Positions 6,188 to 13,259 of a stretch of 23,275 nucleotides of DNA are shown in pieces (within the stretch, counting starts at the first letter, position 1; each line of letters opens with the position of its first letter). This stretch comes from an uncultured Lachnospiraceae bacterium. GTDB lineage: Bacteria; Bacillota; Clostridia; Lachnospirales; Lachnospiraceae. The position numbers and the translations under genes are program-made. The notes beneath the pieces are model-generated. The model searched no databases and was not told the DNA's origin. It saw only the letters and a list, made by a program, of their open reading frames with translations. Location of the stretch: positions 1 to 23,275 of the forward strand of contig CAJTOL010000042.1 in the NCBI GenBank assembly GCA_910577645.1. Direction: 5' to 3'.

Positions 6188-7351
6188 ATGAGCAAAGTTT
6201 GTTTTTATAACGGATATGTGTATCAGGATCACGAGTTTAAGCCCTTAAGCGTCCTGGCAGAAGACGGAAAGATTGCAAGAATCGGGGAATGGCTCTCGGA
6301 TCCGGAAGCAGAGATGGTGGATTTAAAGGGACGTCTTCTGGTGCCGGGATTCCTGGATATCCACACTCATGGCGCTGCGGGAGTGGATGTCAACAGCGCA
6401 GATACAGAAGGGTATGAGAAAATCTGCCGCTTTATGGCAAGCCAGGGAACGGTAGGCTGGCTGGGTTCCATCCTTACCGACACCAAAGAGCAAACTATGG
6501 CCTGCATTAAAGCCTACAAAGACTGGAAGGCGGAGAAAGGAGTGGATCACCAGGGGGCCCTTATGATGGGACTCCATCTGGAAGGCCCCTTCCTGTGCAG
6601 TGAGTATAAGGGCGCTATGCCGGAGCATCTTCTTCAGACCAAAAATATTCCTCTGGTAGAGGAGTACCAGAAAGCGGCAGAAGGAGAAATCCGCTATATT
6701 ACCGTTTCCCCGGAGGTAGACGGCATGGTGGAGGATATCCCAAAGCTAAAGGCTCTGGGCATTCAGGTTGCCATCGGCCACTCGGGAGCTGACTATGATA
6801 CTGCTATGGCTGCCATCAAAAACGGCGCTATGGCTGCCACTCATACCGGCAACGCCATGAAATTGCTCCATCAGCATTTTCCGGCTATTTGGGGCGCTGT
6901 GCTGGAGGATGATGACGTATACTGTGAAGTTATCTGCGACGGCCGTCATCTCCATCCCGGCACTGTGCGCCTGATTTTAAAAACCAAGGGCCTGGATCGG
7001 GTAGTTGCGGTTACAGACTCTATTATGGCCGCCGGTCTGCCGGACGGCAATTATAAACTGGGCGTCAATGACGTGGTGGTAATCGACGGGGACGCCAAAT
7101 TGGCAGAAGGCGGAAGCCGGGCCGGAAGTACCCTGACCACCGGAAAAGCCCTGGAAAACCTTATGGCCTTTACCGGCCTGCCGGTGGAGGATCTGATCCC
7201 CCTCCTTACGGAAAATCCTGCCAGATTACTTGGAGTGGACAACCGTTATGGTTACATTAAAGAGGGCTTGGATGCCAGCTTTGTGGTGCTGGACGAAGAA
7301 TGTAAGGTAGCGGCCACCTTTGTGAAAGGTAAAAAGGTGTTCGGGGAGTAA
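6188..7351 (+). CDS. nagA: N-acetylglucosamine-6-phosphate deacetylase family protein
   Basis: The 387-residue amidohydrolase carries the NagA pattern: metal ligands His59 and His61 in DIHTHG, Glu132 in HLEGPFL, His198 in IGHSGADY, His219 in THTGNAM, DGRHLHP at 251-257 and catalytic Asp277 in VTDSIMAAG. NagA removes acetate from N-acetylglucosamine 6-phosphate or N-acetylgalactosamine 6-phosphate in the cytoplasm. Where classical NagA has THLFNAM, this protein has THTGNAMKLLHQHFP. That loop binds sugar, so a different amino sugar is possible. The gene follows the LarA homologue by 11 bases and precedes the PTS gene by 13, so it is part of one operon. The family call is firm; the substrate is not. 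The symbol names the family only. Confidence 0.85.
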   Translation: MSKVCFYNGYVYQDHEFKPLSVLAEDGKIARIGEWLSDPEAEMVDLKGRLLVPGFLDIHTHGAAGVDVNSADTEGYEKICRFMASQGTVGWLGSILTDTKEQTMACIKAYKDWKAEKGVDHQGALMMGLHLEGPFLCSEYKGAMPEHLLQTKNIPLVEEYQKAAEGEIRYITVSPEVDGMVEDIPKLKALGIQVAIGHSGADYDTAMAAIKNGAMAATHTGNAMKLLHQHFPAIWGAVLEDDDVYCEVICDGRHLHPGTVRLILKTKGLDRVVAVTDSIMAAGLPDGNYKLGVNDVVVIDGDAKLAEGGSRAGSTLTTGKALENLMAFTGLPVEDLIPLLTENPARLLGVDNRYGYIKEGLDASFVVLDEECKVAATFVKGKKVFGE

Positions 7352-7364
7352 AGGAGACGATTCC

Positions 7365-9020
7365 ATGGAACTTACCCTGAGCCAATGCATACTCACAGGC
7401 CTGTGGACAGGCCTGTGTATTACCGGTATGCTTACGGGAACCTATCTGACCCGATGCTTGGTTATGGCCGCCGGAGTAGGGATTATTTTGGGAGATATTG
7501 AGACCGGATTGCTGATGGGGGCGGCGGGGGAGCTGGCTTTCTTAGGATTCGGCGTATCTTCCGGAGGATCGGTTCCCCCAAACCCGGTAGGACCGGGGAT
7601 TATCGGGGCTGTTATTGCCATTACCATGAAAGATCAGGGGATGGACACCGGGGCGGCCCTGGCATATTCTTTTCCTTTTGCAGTGCTGATTCAGTTTTTA
7701 ATCACCGGGATTTATACTGCTGCAACCGGGATTCTGCCATGGGCAGAGCGGGCGGCAGAGCAGGGGAATTACCGGCGGTTCCGCCTGCTGTCCCACAGCA
7801 CATTTATTATGTTTGCAGCGGCCGGATTTTGTATTGGTTTTATGGCCTGCTACCAGACAAAAGCTCTTGAGATATTGATTTCTGCAATTCCTTCCTGGAT
7901 GACAGAAGGACTGAAAACTGCCGGAAATCTTCTTCCGGCAGTAGGATTTGCAGTAATTTTAAACGCCATGGCAGGGGCAGACGTGGCGCCCTTTGTCTTG
8001 ACAGGATACATTTTGGCTGCCTACCTGCATGTACCTGTAATAGGGATTGCGCTGTCTGCCGGGGCCATTGTCTGGCTGAGACTGATTCCGGCAGGCTGTA
8101 AGCCGGGGACAGATGCTTCCTCCTCCGTAAAAGGGTATCCGGCTAAATGTGCCGACAGCGCCGCTGGCGGGGACTTGGGGGAGCCGTCGGGGCCCGATAC
8201 CTTCCGGACTGCCGCGAAAGGATCCCCGGTATCCGAAAAGAAGCTGCGCCGGATATCCAGACGCACGGCCTTAAGGGCATATTTGCTGCAAAATGGCTAC
8301 AATTACGGGAATTATGAAGGCTTGGCATATGCCAATATTATGTTTCCCGCATTAAAAAAGCTGTGTAAAAACGATGAAGAACTCCGCCGGGAATTAAAGG
8401 ACAGCCTAGGATACTGCAGCGTGAATCCCAATTTCCTCCCGATTCTTACAAGCTTCCAGATAGTGGCGTTTCATCAGGGAATTCCGGCAAAGGATACCCG
8501 GGATATCCGTCTGGCTCTTATGGGGCCTCTGGCGGGAATCGGGGATTCTATGGTTCAATTTTGCTTTGCTCCGGTGTTTTCTACAATCGGGGCGTCTATG
8601 GCGGCAGAGGGAATGATGGCAGGCCCGGCAGTATTTCTGCTGGGGATGAACCTGCTTTTATTGGGTTTAAAGCTCTTTAACGAAGCCCTGGGATACCGTT
8701 TAAGCATGTCGTTTACAGACAATTTAAAGGACAGCCTGGCGCCTGTGTCACAGGGAGCCAGAATGATAGGATCCGCAGTAATTGCAGGGCTGGCGGTAGA
8801 GTGTATAAAGGTAGAGACTCCCATCCGATTTTCCAGGGGAGGGGAGATGGTTTTTGGCCTTCAGGACTTTCTGGATACCCTGCTTCCAGGCATATTGCCA
8901 GTGCTTTTTACCGGCTGTTTATTTTATCTGCTTCGGGTAAAAAAATGGAGCATGTACCGTCTGATAGGAATCACTTTAGTGGCGGGAATCTGTTTGAAAC
9001 TGGCCGGGGTCCTGGCCTGA
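7365..9020 (+). CDS. Mannose-family PTS permease, fused IIC and IID domains
   Basis: One 551-residue protein holds two subunits that are normally separate. Residues 1 to about 240 are IIC: hydrophobic, with the signature GAAGELAFLGFGVSSGG and SVPPNPV at 53-75. Residues about 241-300 form a polar linker rich in Gly, Ser, Asp and Lys. Residues about 300-551 are IID, with NYGNYEGLAYANIMFPALKK and the diagnostic GPLAGIGDSMVQF at 387-399. Together they would form the membrane channel of a mannose/fructose/sorbose (or GalNAc-type) PTS. No IIA or IIB gene lies in the window; without them no phosphoryl transfer can occur, so they must be elsewhere or the protein works as a non-phosphorylating channel. 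It is last in the operon (AAAGGAG before ATG); no clear terminator follows. Confidence 0.85.
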   Translation: MELTLSQCILTGLWTGLCITGMLTGTYLTRCLVMAAGVGIILGDIETGLLMGAAGELAFLGFGVSSGGSVPPNPVGPGIIGAVIAITMKDQGMDTGAALAYSFPFAVLIQFLITGIYTAATGILPWAERAAEQGNYRRFRLLSHSTFIMFAAAGFCIGFMACYQTKALEILISAIPSWMTEGLKTAGNLLPAVGFAVILNAMAGADVAPFVLTGYILAAYLHVPVIGIALSAGAIVWLRLIPAGCKPGTDASSSVKGYPAKCADSAAGGDLGEPSGPDTFRTAAKGSPVSEKKLRRISRRTALRAYLLQNGYNYGNYEGLAYANIMFPALKKLCKNDEELRRELKDSLGYCSVNPNFLPILTSFQIVAFHQGIPAKDTRDIRLALMGPLAGIGDSMVQFCFAPVFSTIGASMAAEGMMAGPAVFLLGMNLLLLGLKLFNEALGYRLSMSFTDNLKDSLAPVSQGARMIGSAVIAGLAVECIKVETPIRFSRGGEMVFGLQDFLDTLLPGILPVLFTGCLFYLLRVKKWSMYRLIGITLVAGICLKLAGVLA

Positions 9021-9059
9021 GTGGTGAGAAAATGAAAATAAAAAAGTAAGAAAATTGTC

Positions 9060-9087
9060 TTGACAAATCTGTAATTAGTGGTAATAT
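9060..9087 (+). promoter_or_regulatory. Sigma-A promoter of the isomerase-like gene
   Basis: TTGACA (9060-9065) and TAATAT (9082-9087) are separated by 16 bases. The LacI-type operator at 9094-9111 starts seven bases downstream, covering the transcription start, a classic place for repression. Confidence 0.75.
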
Positions 9088-9093
9088 AGCTGA

Positions 9094-9111
9094 TATACAC
9101 ACGTGTTTATA
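9094..9111. promoter_or_regulatory. LacI-type operator O1
   Basis: TATACACACGTGTTTATA is symmetric at 8 of 9 base pairs around its central CG. Its left half TATACACACGT recurs exactly at two further sites upstream of the transporter operon. It covers the transcription start of the gene at 9176. Confidence 0.7.
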
Positions 9112-9175
9112 CAAGGCAAATTGTGCAATACATGAGAAGCTAAAAGGAAAGTCGATTGAGAAAAGGAAGAGAGCG

Positions 9176-10522
9176 ATGAAACAAAAATTAAATCTGGGTT
9201 TTGTGACCACCTACTCCGGTCGCTGGCCTAAAGAGCTGCCAGAGCAGCGGGACAGAGAATACAGCGCCTGGCTTGAGGAAAATCTGCCTCAGGTAAACGT
9301 GGTAAAGGCCAGCCGGATTGGCTGTACGAAGGAGGCCCTGGAGGAAATTGTCCGGGAGTTTAAGGAGAAATCCGTAGATGTAATCGTAATGGTTTACGGG
9401 GCGTTTACCGGGGATGACGCCGCGGCCTATCTGACAGAAATGCTGAATATTCCCATTCTTTTGTGGGCGCCCTATGAAGTACCCTTTGAGAAAAATACCA
9501 GGCTTTACGCCAATGCCCTTTGCTCTATGACTATGAATGGGGCGGCCCTCCGCAGATTAGGAGCAGTTTACCATACTGTATATGGAAGCAAGGAGGATCA
9601 GCGGGCGGCTTCCAAGGTAAAGGCGCTGGCAATGGCCTACCATACCGTAAAGGCTATGCGCCACACCAATTTGGGCCTGCTGGGTTACCGCCCCACTGCA
9701 TTTTATAATTGTGCATTTGATGAGGGACTGATCCGCCGCACCTTTGGGGTTAAGATTGAGGAAACCGATTTAAAGGTAGTCTTTGACAAGATGGAAACCC
9801 TTCCGGAGGAGGCCTGGAAGGCAGACATGAAGAAGATGGAAAATACCTACAATATGGAAACTCTTCCGGACGGCCATCTGGAAAACCACTCCAAGCTGTA
9901 TCTGGCGTTAAAGGAAGTGATGGCTGCTCAGGGCTACGATTACGCCACCATTAAGTGCTGGCCGGAGATGGGCAATTTACACACCACTCCCTGCGCCGTG
10001 CTGGGCCGTCTGGCAGACGATGGGGTTCACATCGGATGCGAGGGCGATGTAGACGCAGAATTAGCCCAGATTGCACAAAACTATTTAACCGGGCTGCCTA
10101 CCTTTATTACCGATATGATCAATATTGATGAAGAAAAGAATACCATGACTTTCTGGCACTGCGGCAATGGGGCTCCTTCTTTGGCAAATCCTAAATACCA
10201 GCTGCTGATGAGAAACCATCCATTAGCCGGGCAGGGCACTGCTTTTTGGGGGGCTTTAAAACCGGGACAGGTAACCATTGCCAGATTCTGTAATATTGAC
10301 GGCGCTTATAAACTATTCCTGATGAAAGGTGAAGCGCTGGATATGGATCGTTATACCAGAGGCATTATGGCCAACGTAAAGGTAGAACGCCCGGTTCGGG
10401 AAGTGATAGAACAGATCATTGAGGAAGGGATCCCCCACCATTACAGTCTGGTGTGGGCAGACGTGGCGGAGGAGCTGAAAGAAGTTTGCAGGCTTTTAAA
10501 CATTCCGGTTATTCAGCTGTAA
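9176..10522 (+). CDS. L-fucose/L-arabinose isomerase family protein
   Basis: The 448-residue protein resembles the FucI/AraA superfamily of aldose-ketose isomerases. The likely metal-binding residues are visible: Glu264 in IKCWPEMGN, Glu289 and Asp291 in CEGDVDAEL, and His328 in TFWHCGNGAP. The length is shorter than true FucI (about 590) and near the shorter, uncharacterised members. It would convert an aldose to a ketose in the cytoplasm with a divalent metal. Expressed from its own promoter with operator O1, it belongs to the same regulon as the sulfatase-transporter operon. The substrate is unknown; a desulfated or still-sulfated sugar would fit the context. GAGAAAAGGAAGA precedes the ATG. 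Confidence 0.8.
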   Translation: MKQKLNLGFVTTYSGRWPKELPEQRDREYSAWLEENLPQVNVVKASRIGCTKEALEEIVREFKEKSVDVIVMVYGAFTGDDAAAYLTEMLNIPILLWAPYEVPFEKNTRLYANALCSMTMNGAALRRLGAVYHTVYGSKEDQRAASKVKALAMAYHTVKAMRHTNLGLLGYRPTAFYNCAFDEGLIRRTFGVKIEETDLKVVFDKMETLPEEAWKADMKKMENTYNMETLPDGHLENHSKLYLALKEVMAAQGYDYATIKCWPEMGNLHTTPCAVLGRLADDGVHIGCEGDVDAELAQIAQNYLTGLPTFITDMINIDEEKNTMTFWHCGNGAPSLANPKYQLLMRNHPLAGQGTAFWGALKPGQVTIARFCNIDGAYKLFLMKGEALDMDRYTRGIMANVKVERPVREVIEQIIEEGIPHHYSLVWADVAEELKEVCRLLNIPVIQL

Positions 10523-10547
10523 AATTCAAAAAGATAGACAAAACTGC

Positions 10548-10576
10548 TTGACAAAATTTAATTTTCAGTATATTAT
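10548..10576 (+). promoter_or_regulatory. Sigma-A promoter of the LacI-family regulator
   Basis: TTGACA (10548-10553) and TATTAT (10571-10576) have the ideal 17-base spacing. Operator O2 lies nine bases downstream, so the regulator probably represses itself. Confidence 0.8.
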
Positions 10577-10584
10577 TTATATAA

Positions 10585-10598
10585 TACATACGAGTGTA
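10585..10598. promoter_or_regulatory. LacI-type operator O2 (autoregulatory)
   Basis: TACATACGAGTGTA is symmetric at 5 of 7 pairs around CG and matches the outer positions of O1 and O3. It is the weakest of the four sites and lies just after the lacI-family promoter. Confidence 0.55.
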
Positions 10599-10632
10599 CA
10601 TTGTGATTACCAAGATTAGGAGAGCTTTTAGA

Positions 10633-11649
10633 ATGGCAGAGAACAGAGAGCGTGTGACTCGGGCAGATGTAGCCAAAATGGCAGGAGTCAGCGAAACCAT
10701 TGTCTCCTATGTGATTAACAACAACCGCTATGTGGCTATGGAGAAGCGAAAGAGAGTTGAGGAAGCGGTCAGAGCTTTAAATTACCGCCCGAATAATATT
10801 GCCAGAGCCCTGAAGGGAAAGCATAGCAATCAGATTTTGTTTATTGCGGATCATATTACCAATGAGTATTTTGCCAGCATTGTCAGTGAGATGGACAAAT
10901 ACGCTTACGATTCCGGATATTTGATTTCCCTCTGTGCCAACCGAAATACGCCGGAGTTTATATCCCAGGTTATCAGCAGGCAGTATGACGGTATTATCGT
11001 CAGTTCTGCCAGCTTTCCCCAGGAATATGTGGAACAGTTTATCCAGGCTGGTATTCCGGTAGTAGTATTCCGGCGGCTCCGCTATCAAAGGGTTATTGAG
11101 AAAGCAGCTTACCTGGGAACCGGGCTTTATACAGGGGCAAGGTCAGCGGTGGCCCACCTGATCCAGAAGGGCTGCAAAAATATTATTTATATTGACCGAA
11201 TCAGCGCCAGAGGCAACGTGAGCCCGCCGGATGACATGAGATTCAGCGGCTTTGTAGACGAGATGGAGGCCAATGGTTTTTTAGTAGGGTCAGAGAGCAT
11301 GGTTTGCGGCTGCCGCAGCCAGGAGGAGCTGGAGGAAGAGGTAAAACGCAGGCTGCGTACCGGCTCCCAGGTGGATGGAATATTCGGGCGCAATGACATG
11401 ATTGCCTGCATTGCCATGACGGCGGCAAAGCAGATAGGCCTTAGGATTCCGGAGGATGTGAGAGTCATCGGCTTTGACGATTCCAGCATCAGCCGGTTTT
11501 GCTCTCCTAAACTGAGCACCATCGGATTAAGGAAGGAAGAGATTGCCAAGGCAGCTATTGATATGCTGCGCCAGATGATCGGCGGCAGCCAGCCGGAAAA
11601 TATGGATTTTTTTACATCCATAATTGAAAGAGACAGTACCAGGAGATGA
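10633..11649 (+). CDS. LacI/GalR-family transcriptional regulator
   Basis: From ATG 10633 the protein has 338 residues. Residues 6-50 hold the LacI helix-turn-helix and hinge (TRADVAKMAGVSETIVSYVI, then LNYRPNNIARALKG), and the rest is a periplasmic-binding-like sugar sensor with the C-terminal signature VRVIGFDDSSISRFCSPKLS. I chose 10633 because AGGAGA lies ten bases before it and the HTH begins at the usual distance. The in-frame GTG at 10594 lies inside operator O2 and has no ribosome site. It stands between the isomerase-like gene and the transporter operon and probably controls both, and itself, through O1-O4. The inducer should be the imported sugar or an early intermediate. Confidence 0.92.
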   Translation: MAENRERVTRADVAKMAGVSETIVSYVINNNRYVAMEKRKRVEEAVRALNYRPNNIARALKGKHSNQILFIADHITNEYFASIVSEMDKYAYDSGYLISLCANRNTPEFISQVISRQYDGIIVSSASFPQEYVEQFIQAGIPVVVFRRLRYQRVIEKAAYLGTGLYTGARSAVAHLIQKGCKNIIYIDRISARGNVSPPDDMRFSGFVDEMEANGFLVGSESMVCGCRSQEELEEEVKRRLRTGSQVDGIFGRNDMIACIAMTAAKQIGLRIPEDVRVIGFDDSSISRFCSPKLSTIGLRKEEIAKAAIDMLRQMIGGSQPENMDFFTSIIERDSTRR

Positions 11650-11662
11650 AGGGGAAAATAAG

Positions 11663-11682
11663 ATGAGCATTTCAATGCTCAT
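11663..11682 (+). terminator. Weak hairpin after the LacI-family gene
   Basis: ATGAGCAT (11663-11670) and ATGCTCAT (11675-11682) form an 8-base stem with a 4-base loop, 13 bases after the stop codon. The run after it is TTCCTTCC rather than pure T, so termination would be partial. Confidence 0.4.
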
Positions 11683-11697
11683 TTCCTTCCGGAGATA

Positions 11698-11711
11698 TAC
11701 ACACGTATGTA
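11698..11711. promoter_or_regulatory. LacI-type operator O3
   Basis: TACACACGTATGTA is symmetric at 6 of 7 pairs around CG, preceded by TA to give the TATACACACGT half seen in O1. Its centre lies 31 bases upstream of the centre of O4, about three helical turns. Confidence 0.7.
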
Positions 11712-11726
11712 CTCGCTTTTAGAAAA

Positions 11727-11744
11727 TATACACACGTATAAATA
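11727..11744. promoter_or_regulatory. LacI-type operator O4, perhaps overlapping a -10 box
   Basis: TATACACACGTATAAATA shares its first 11 bases exactly with O1 and with the half-site of O3; the right half is degenerate. TATAAA at 11737-11742 could be the -10 box of the transporter operon. The matching -35 region (about 11714-11719, CGCTTT) is poor, so the promoter assignment is tentative. Confidence 0.6.
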
Positions 11745-11838
11745 AGACGAAAAAAAACCAAAAGGGTAGTTATCTGCATAGGCATTTTAGCTTGTGTGAA
11801 ATAAAACAAAAAAATGAAAAGAAAGAGAGGAAGGTATT

Positions 11839-13191
11839 ATGATGAAAAAACGATTACTGGCACTTGGATTGGCGGTGATAATGGGGCTTACTGCAGGATG
11901 TTCCGGAGGAGGCCAGACTGCCACATCGGCTCCGGCAGCAGATGGAACGACTAAGGCAGGAGACGGAGAGGCGAAAGCGACAGAAGAGGCGGCATCTGGT
12001 GAGAAAATAACCCTTAAGATTGCAAACTACGCTATTCTGGAAGCTGGGTATGACACTTTCTGGGCTGAGGTAAAGGAAGGATTTGAGGCAAAGTATCCCA
12101 ATGTTACCGTTGAGTGGGTATCCGCTCCTTATGGGGAGATTTTAAACCAGGTTATCAACATGGCAGGAGGAGGAGATAAGGTTGACGCTATTTTCAGCGA
12201 GATGATATGGATTCCGTCTCTGGTTGACGCAGGTTTGGCGGCTCCCATGGATGAAGTATTAAGTCCGGAATTTTTGGCAGATTACTATCCTAATATTCTG
12301 GAAGCTCATTCAGTAGATGGAAAGGTTTACGGCGCGCCCCTTTATGTGTCTCCCTTTGTCCTGTTCTACAACAAAGATTTATTTGAGCAGGCAGGTCTGG
12401 ATCCGGAAAATCCGCCTAAGACCTATGATGAATTGTTGGAAATTGCTCCTAAACTGGCAGCTTTAACCACTGCAGACGGCAACAAAGTATACCCCTTCGG
12501 ACAGCCCACTGCATCCGTTATTGTAATTGGTTCCTCTCTCCAGTCTTTTGCACAGACCTTTGGGGGCTCTGTATTTGATGAGAATAACCAGTTTAATGTA
12601 GATAATCAAGGGTTTACAGACGCTATGAATATGCTTCAGGATTTAGATGAGTTGGGCTATAATCCCCAAAACTGCAAACCAAAGGATTTAAGAAACCTGT
12701 TTGCATTGGGGCAGGTAGCGATGTACTATGACAATACCTGGGGCTACAACGGCGCTAAATCTATTAATCCTGAGGTTGCGAATTTTGCGGCTACCGCAAT
12801 GCCTTTGGCAGGCAGATCTGGCGATGGGGCTTCCACTTTACAATCTCATTGCTTTGTAGCAGTTGACAATGGCCCAGAGAAGAAAGAGGCAGTTAAGAAT
12901 TTTATTGAGTATGTGATTACTCCTGAAGTATTAAATGACTATATTGCCAATATTGCACCGGCATACCCGGCTAAAAAAGCAATGGAAAACATGGACGCAG
13001 TAGTAAACAGTGAATTCTTAAAAGGCGGCCAGGGCGCTGTTGAGAAGGCGGTTCCTGTATACCAGTTCCCTACCTTGTCTGATTTTAATTTAGAGCTGTG
13101 TGCACTGGGCCAGGCAGTTACCGTAGGAAAAGAGGATGTGGCATCTGCTGTCGAAAACTTTAAGAGTACCGTACAGCCCCTGCTTCCATAA
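11839..13191 (+). CDS. ABC transporter extracellular sugar-binding lipoprotein
   Basis: The 450-residue protein has a lipoprotein signal: positively charged start (MMKKR), hydrophobic core and lipobox LTAGC with Cys21. A flexible Gly/Ala/Thr-rich stretch follows (about 22-50). From about residue 55 it is a family 1 solute-binding protein (MalE/UgpB-like), with KIANYAILEAG, VSPFVLFYNKDLFEQAGLDP and NPPKTYDELLEIAPKLAA. It would be anchored outside the membrane and deliver a sugar or oligosaccharide to the two permeases downstream. Being directly followed by a sulfatase suggests a sulfated ligand. It leads the operon, behind operators O3 and O4. A GAGGAAGG ribosome site precedes the ATG. Confidence 0.92.
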   Translation: MMKKRLLALGLAVIMGLTAGCSGGGQTATSAPAADGTTKAGDGEAKATEEAASGEKITLKIANYAILEAGYDTFWAEVKEGFEAKYPNVTVEWVSAPYGEILNQVINMAGGGDKVDAIFSEMIWIPSLVDAGLAAPMDEVLSPEFLADYYPNILEAHSVDGKVYGAPLYVSPFVLFYNKDLFEQAGLDPENPPKTYDELLEIAPKLAALTTADGNKVYPFGQPTASVIVIGSSLQSFAQTFGGSVFDENNQFNVDNQGFTDAMNMLQDLDELGYNPQNCKPKDLRNLFALGQVAMYYDNTWGYNGAKSINPEVANFAATAMPLAGRSGDGASTLQSHCFVAVDNGPEKKEAVKNFIEYVITPEVLNDYIANIAPAYPAKKAMENMDAVVNSEFLKGGQGAVEKAVPVYQFPTLSDFNLELCALGQAVTVGKEDVASAVENFKSTVQPLLP

Positions 13192-13259
13192 GTAGATATG
13201 GGAATGTGACAATCGGGGGAGAGCAGGCAGGAAATATTGAGAAAAGGTGAGGAAACCAT

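Noticed and set aside
10594..10632. GTG start giving 13 more residues on the LacI-family regulator
   Set aside because: It lies inside operator O2, with no ribosome site, and the HTH is at the normal distance from the ATG at 10633.
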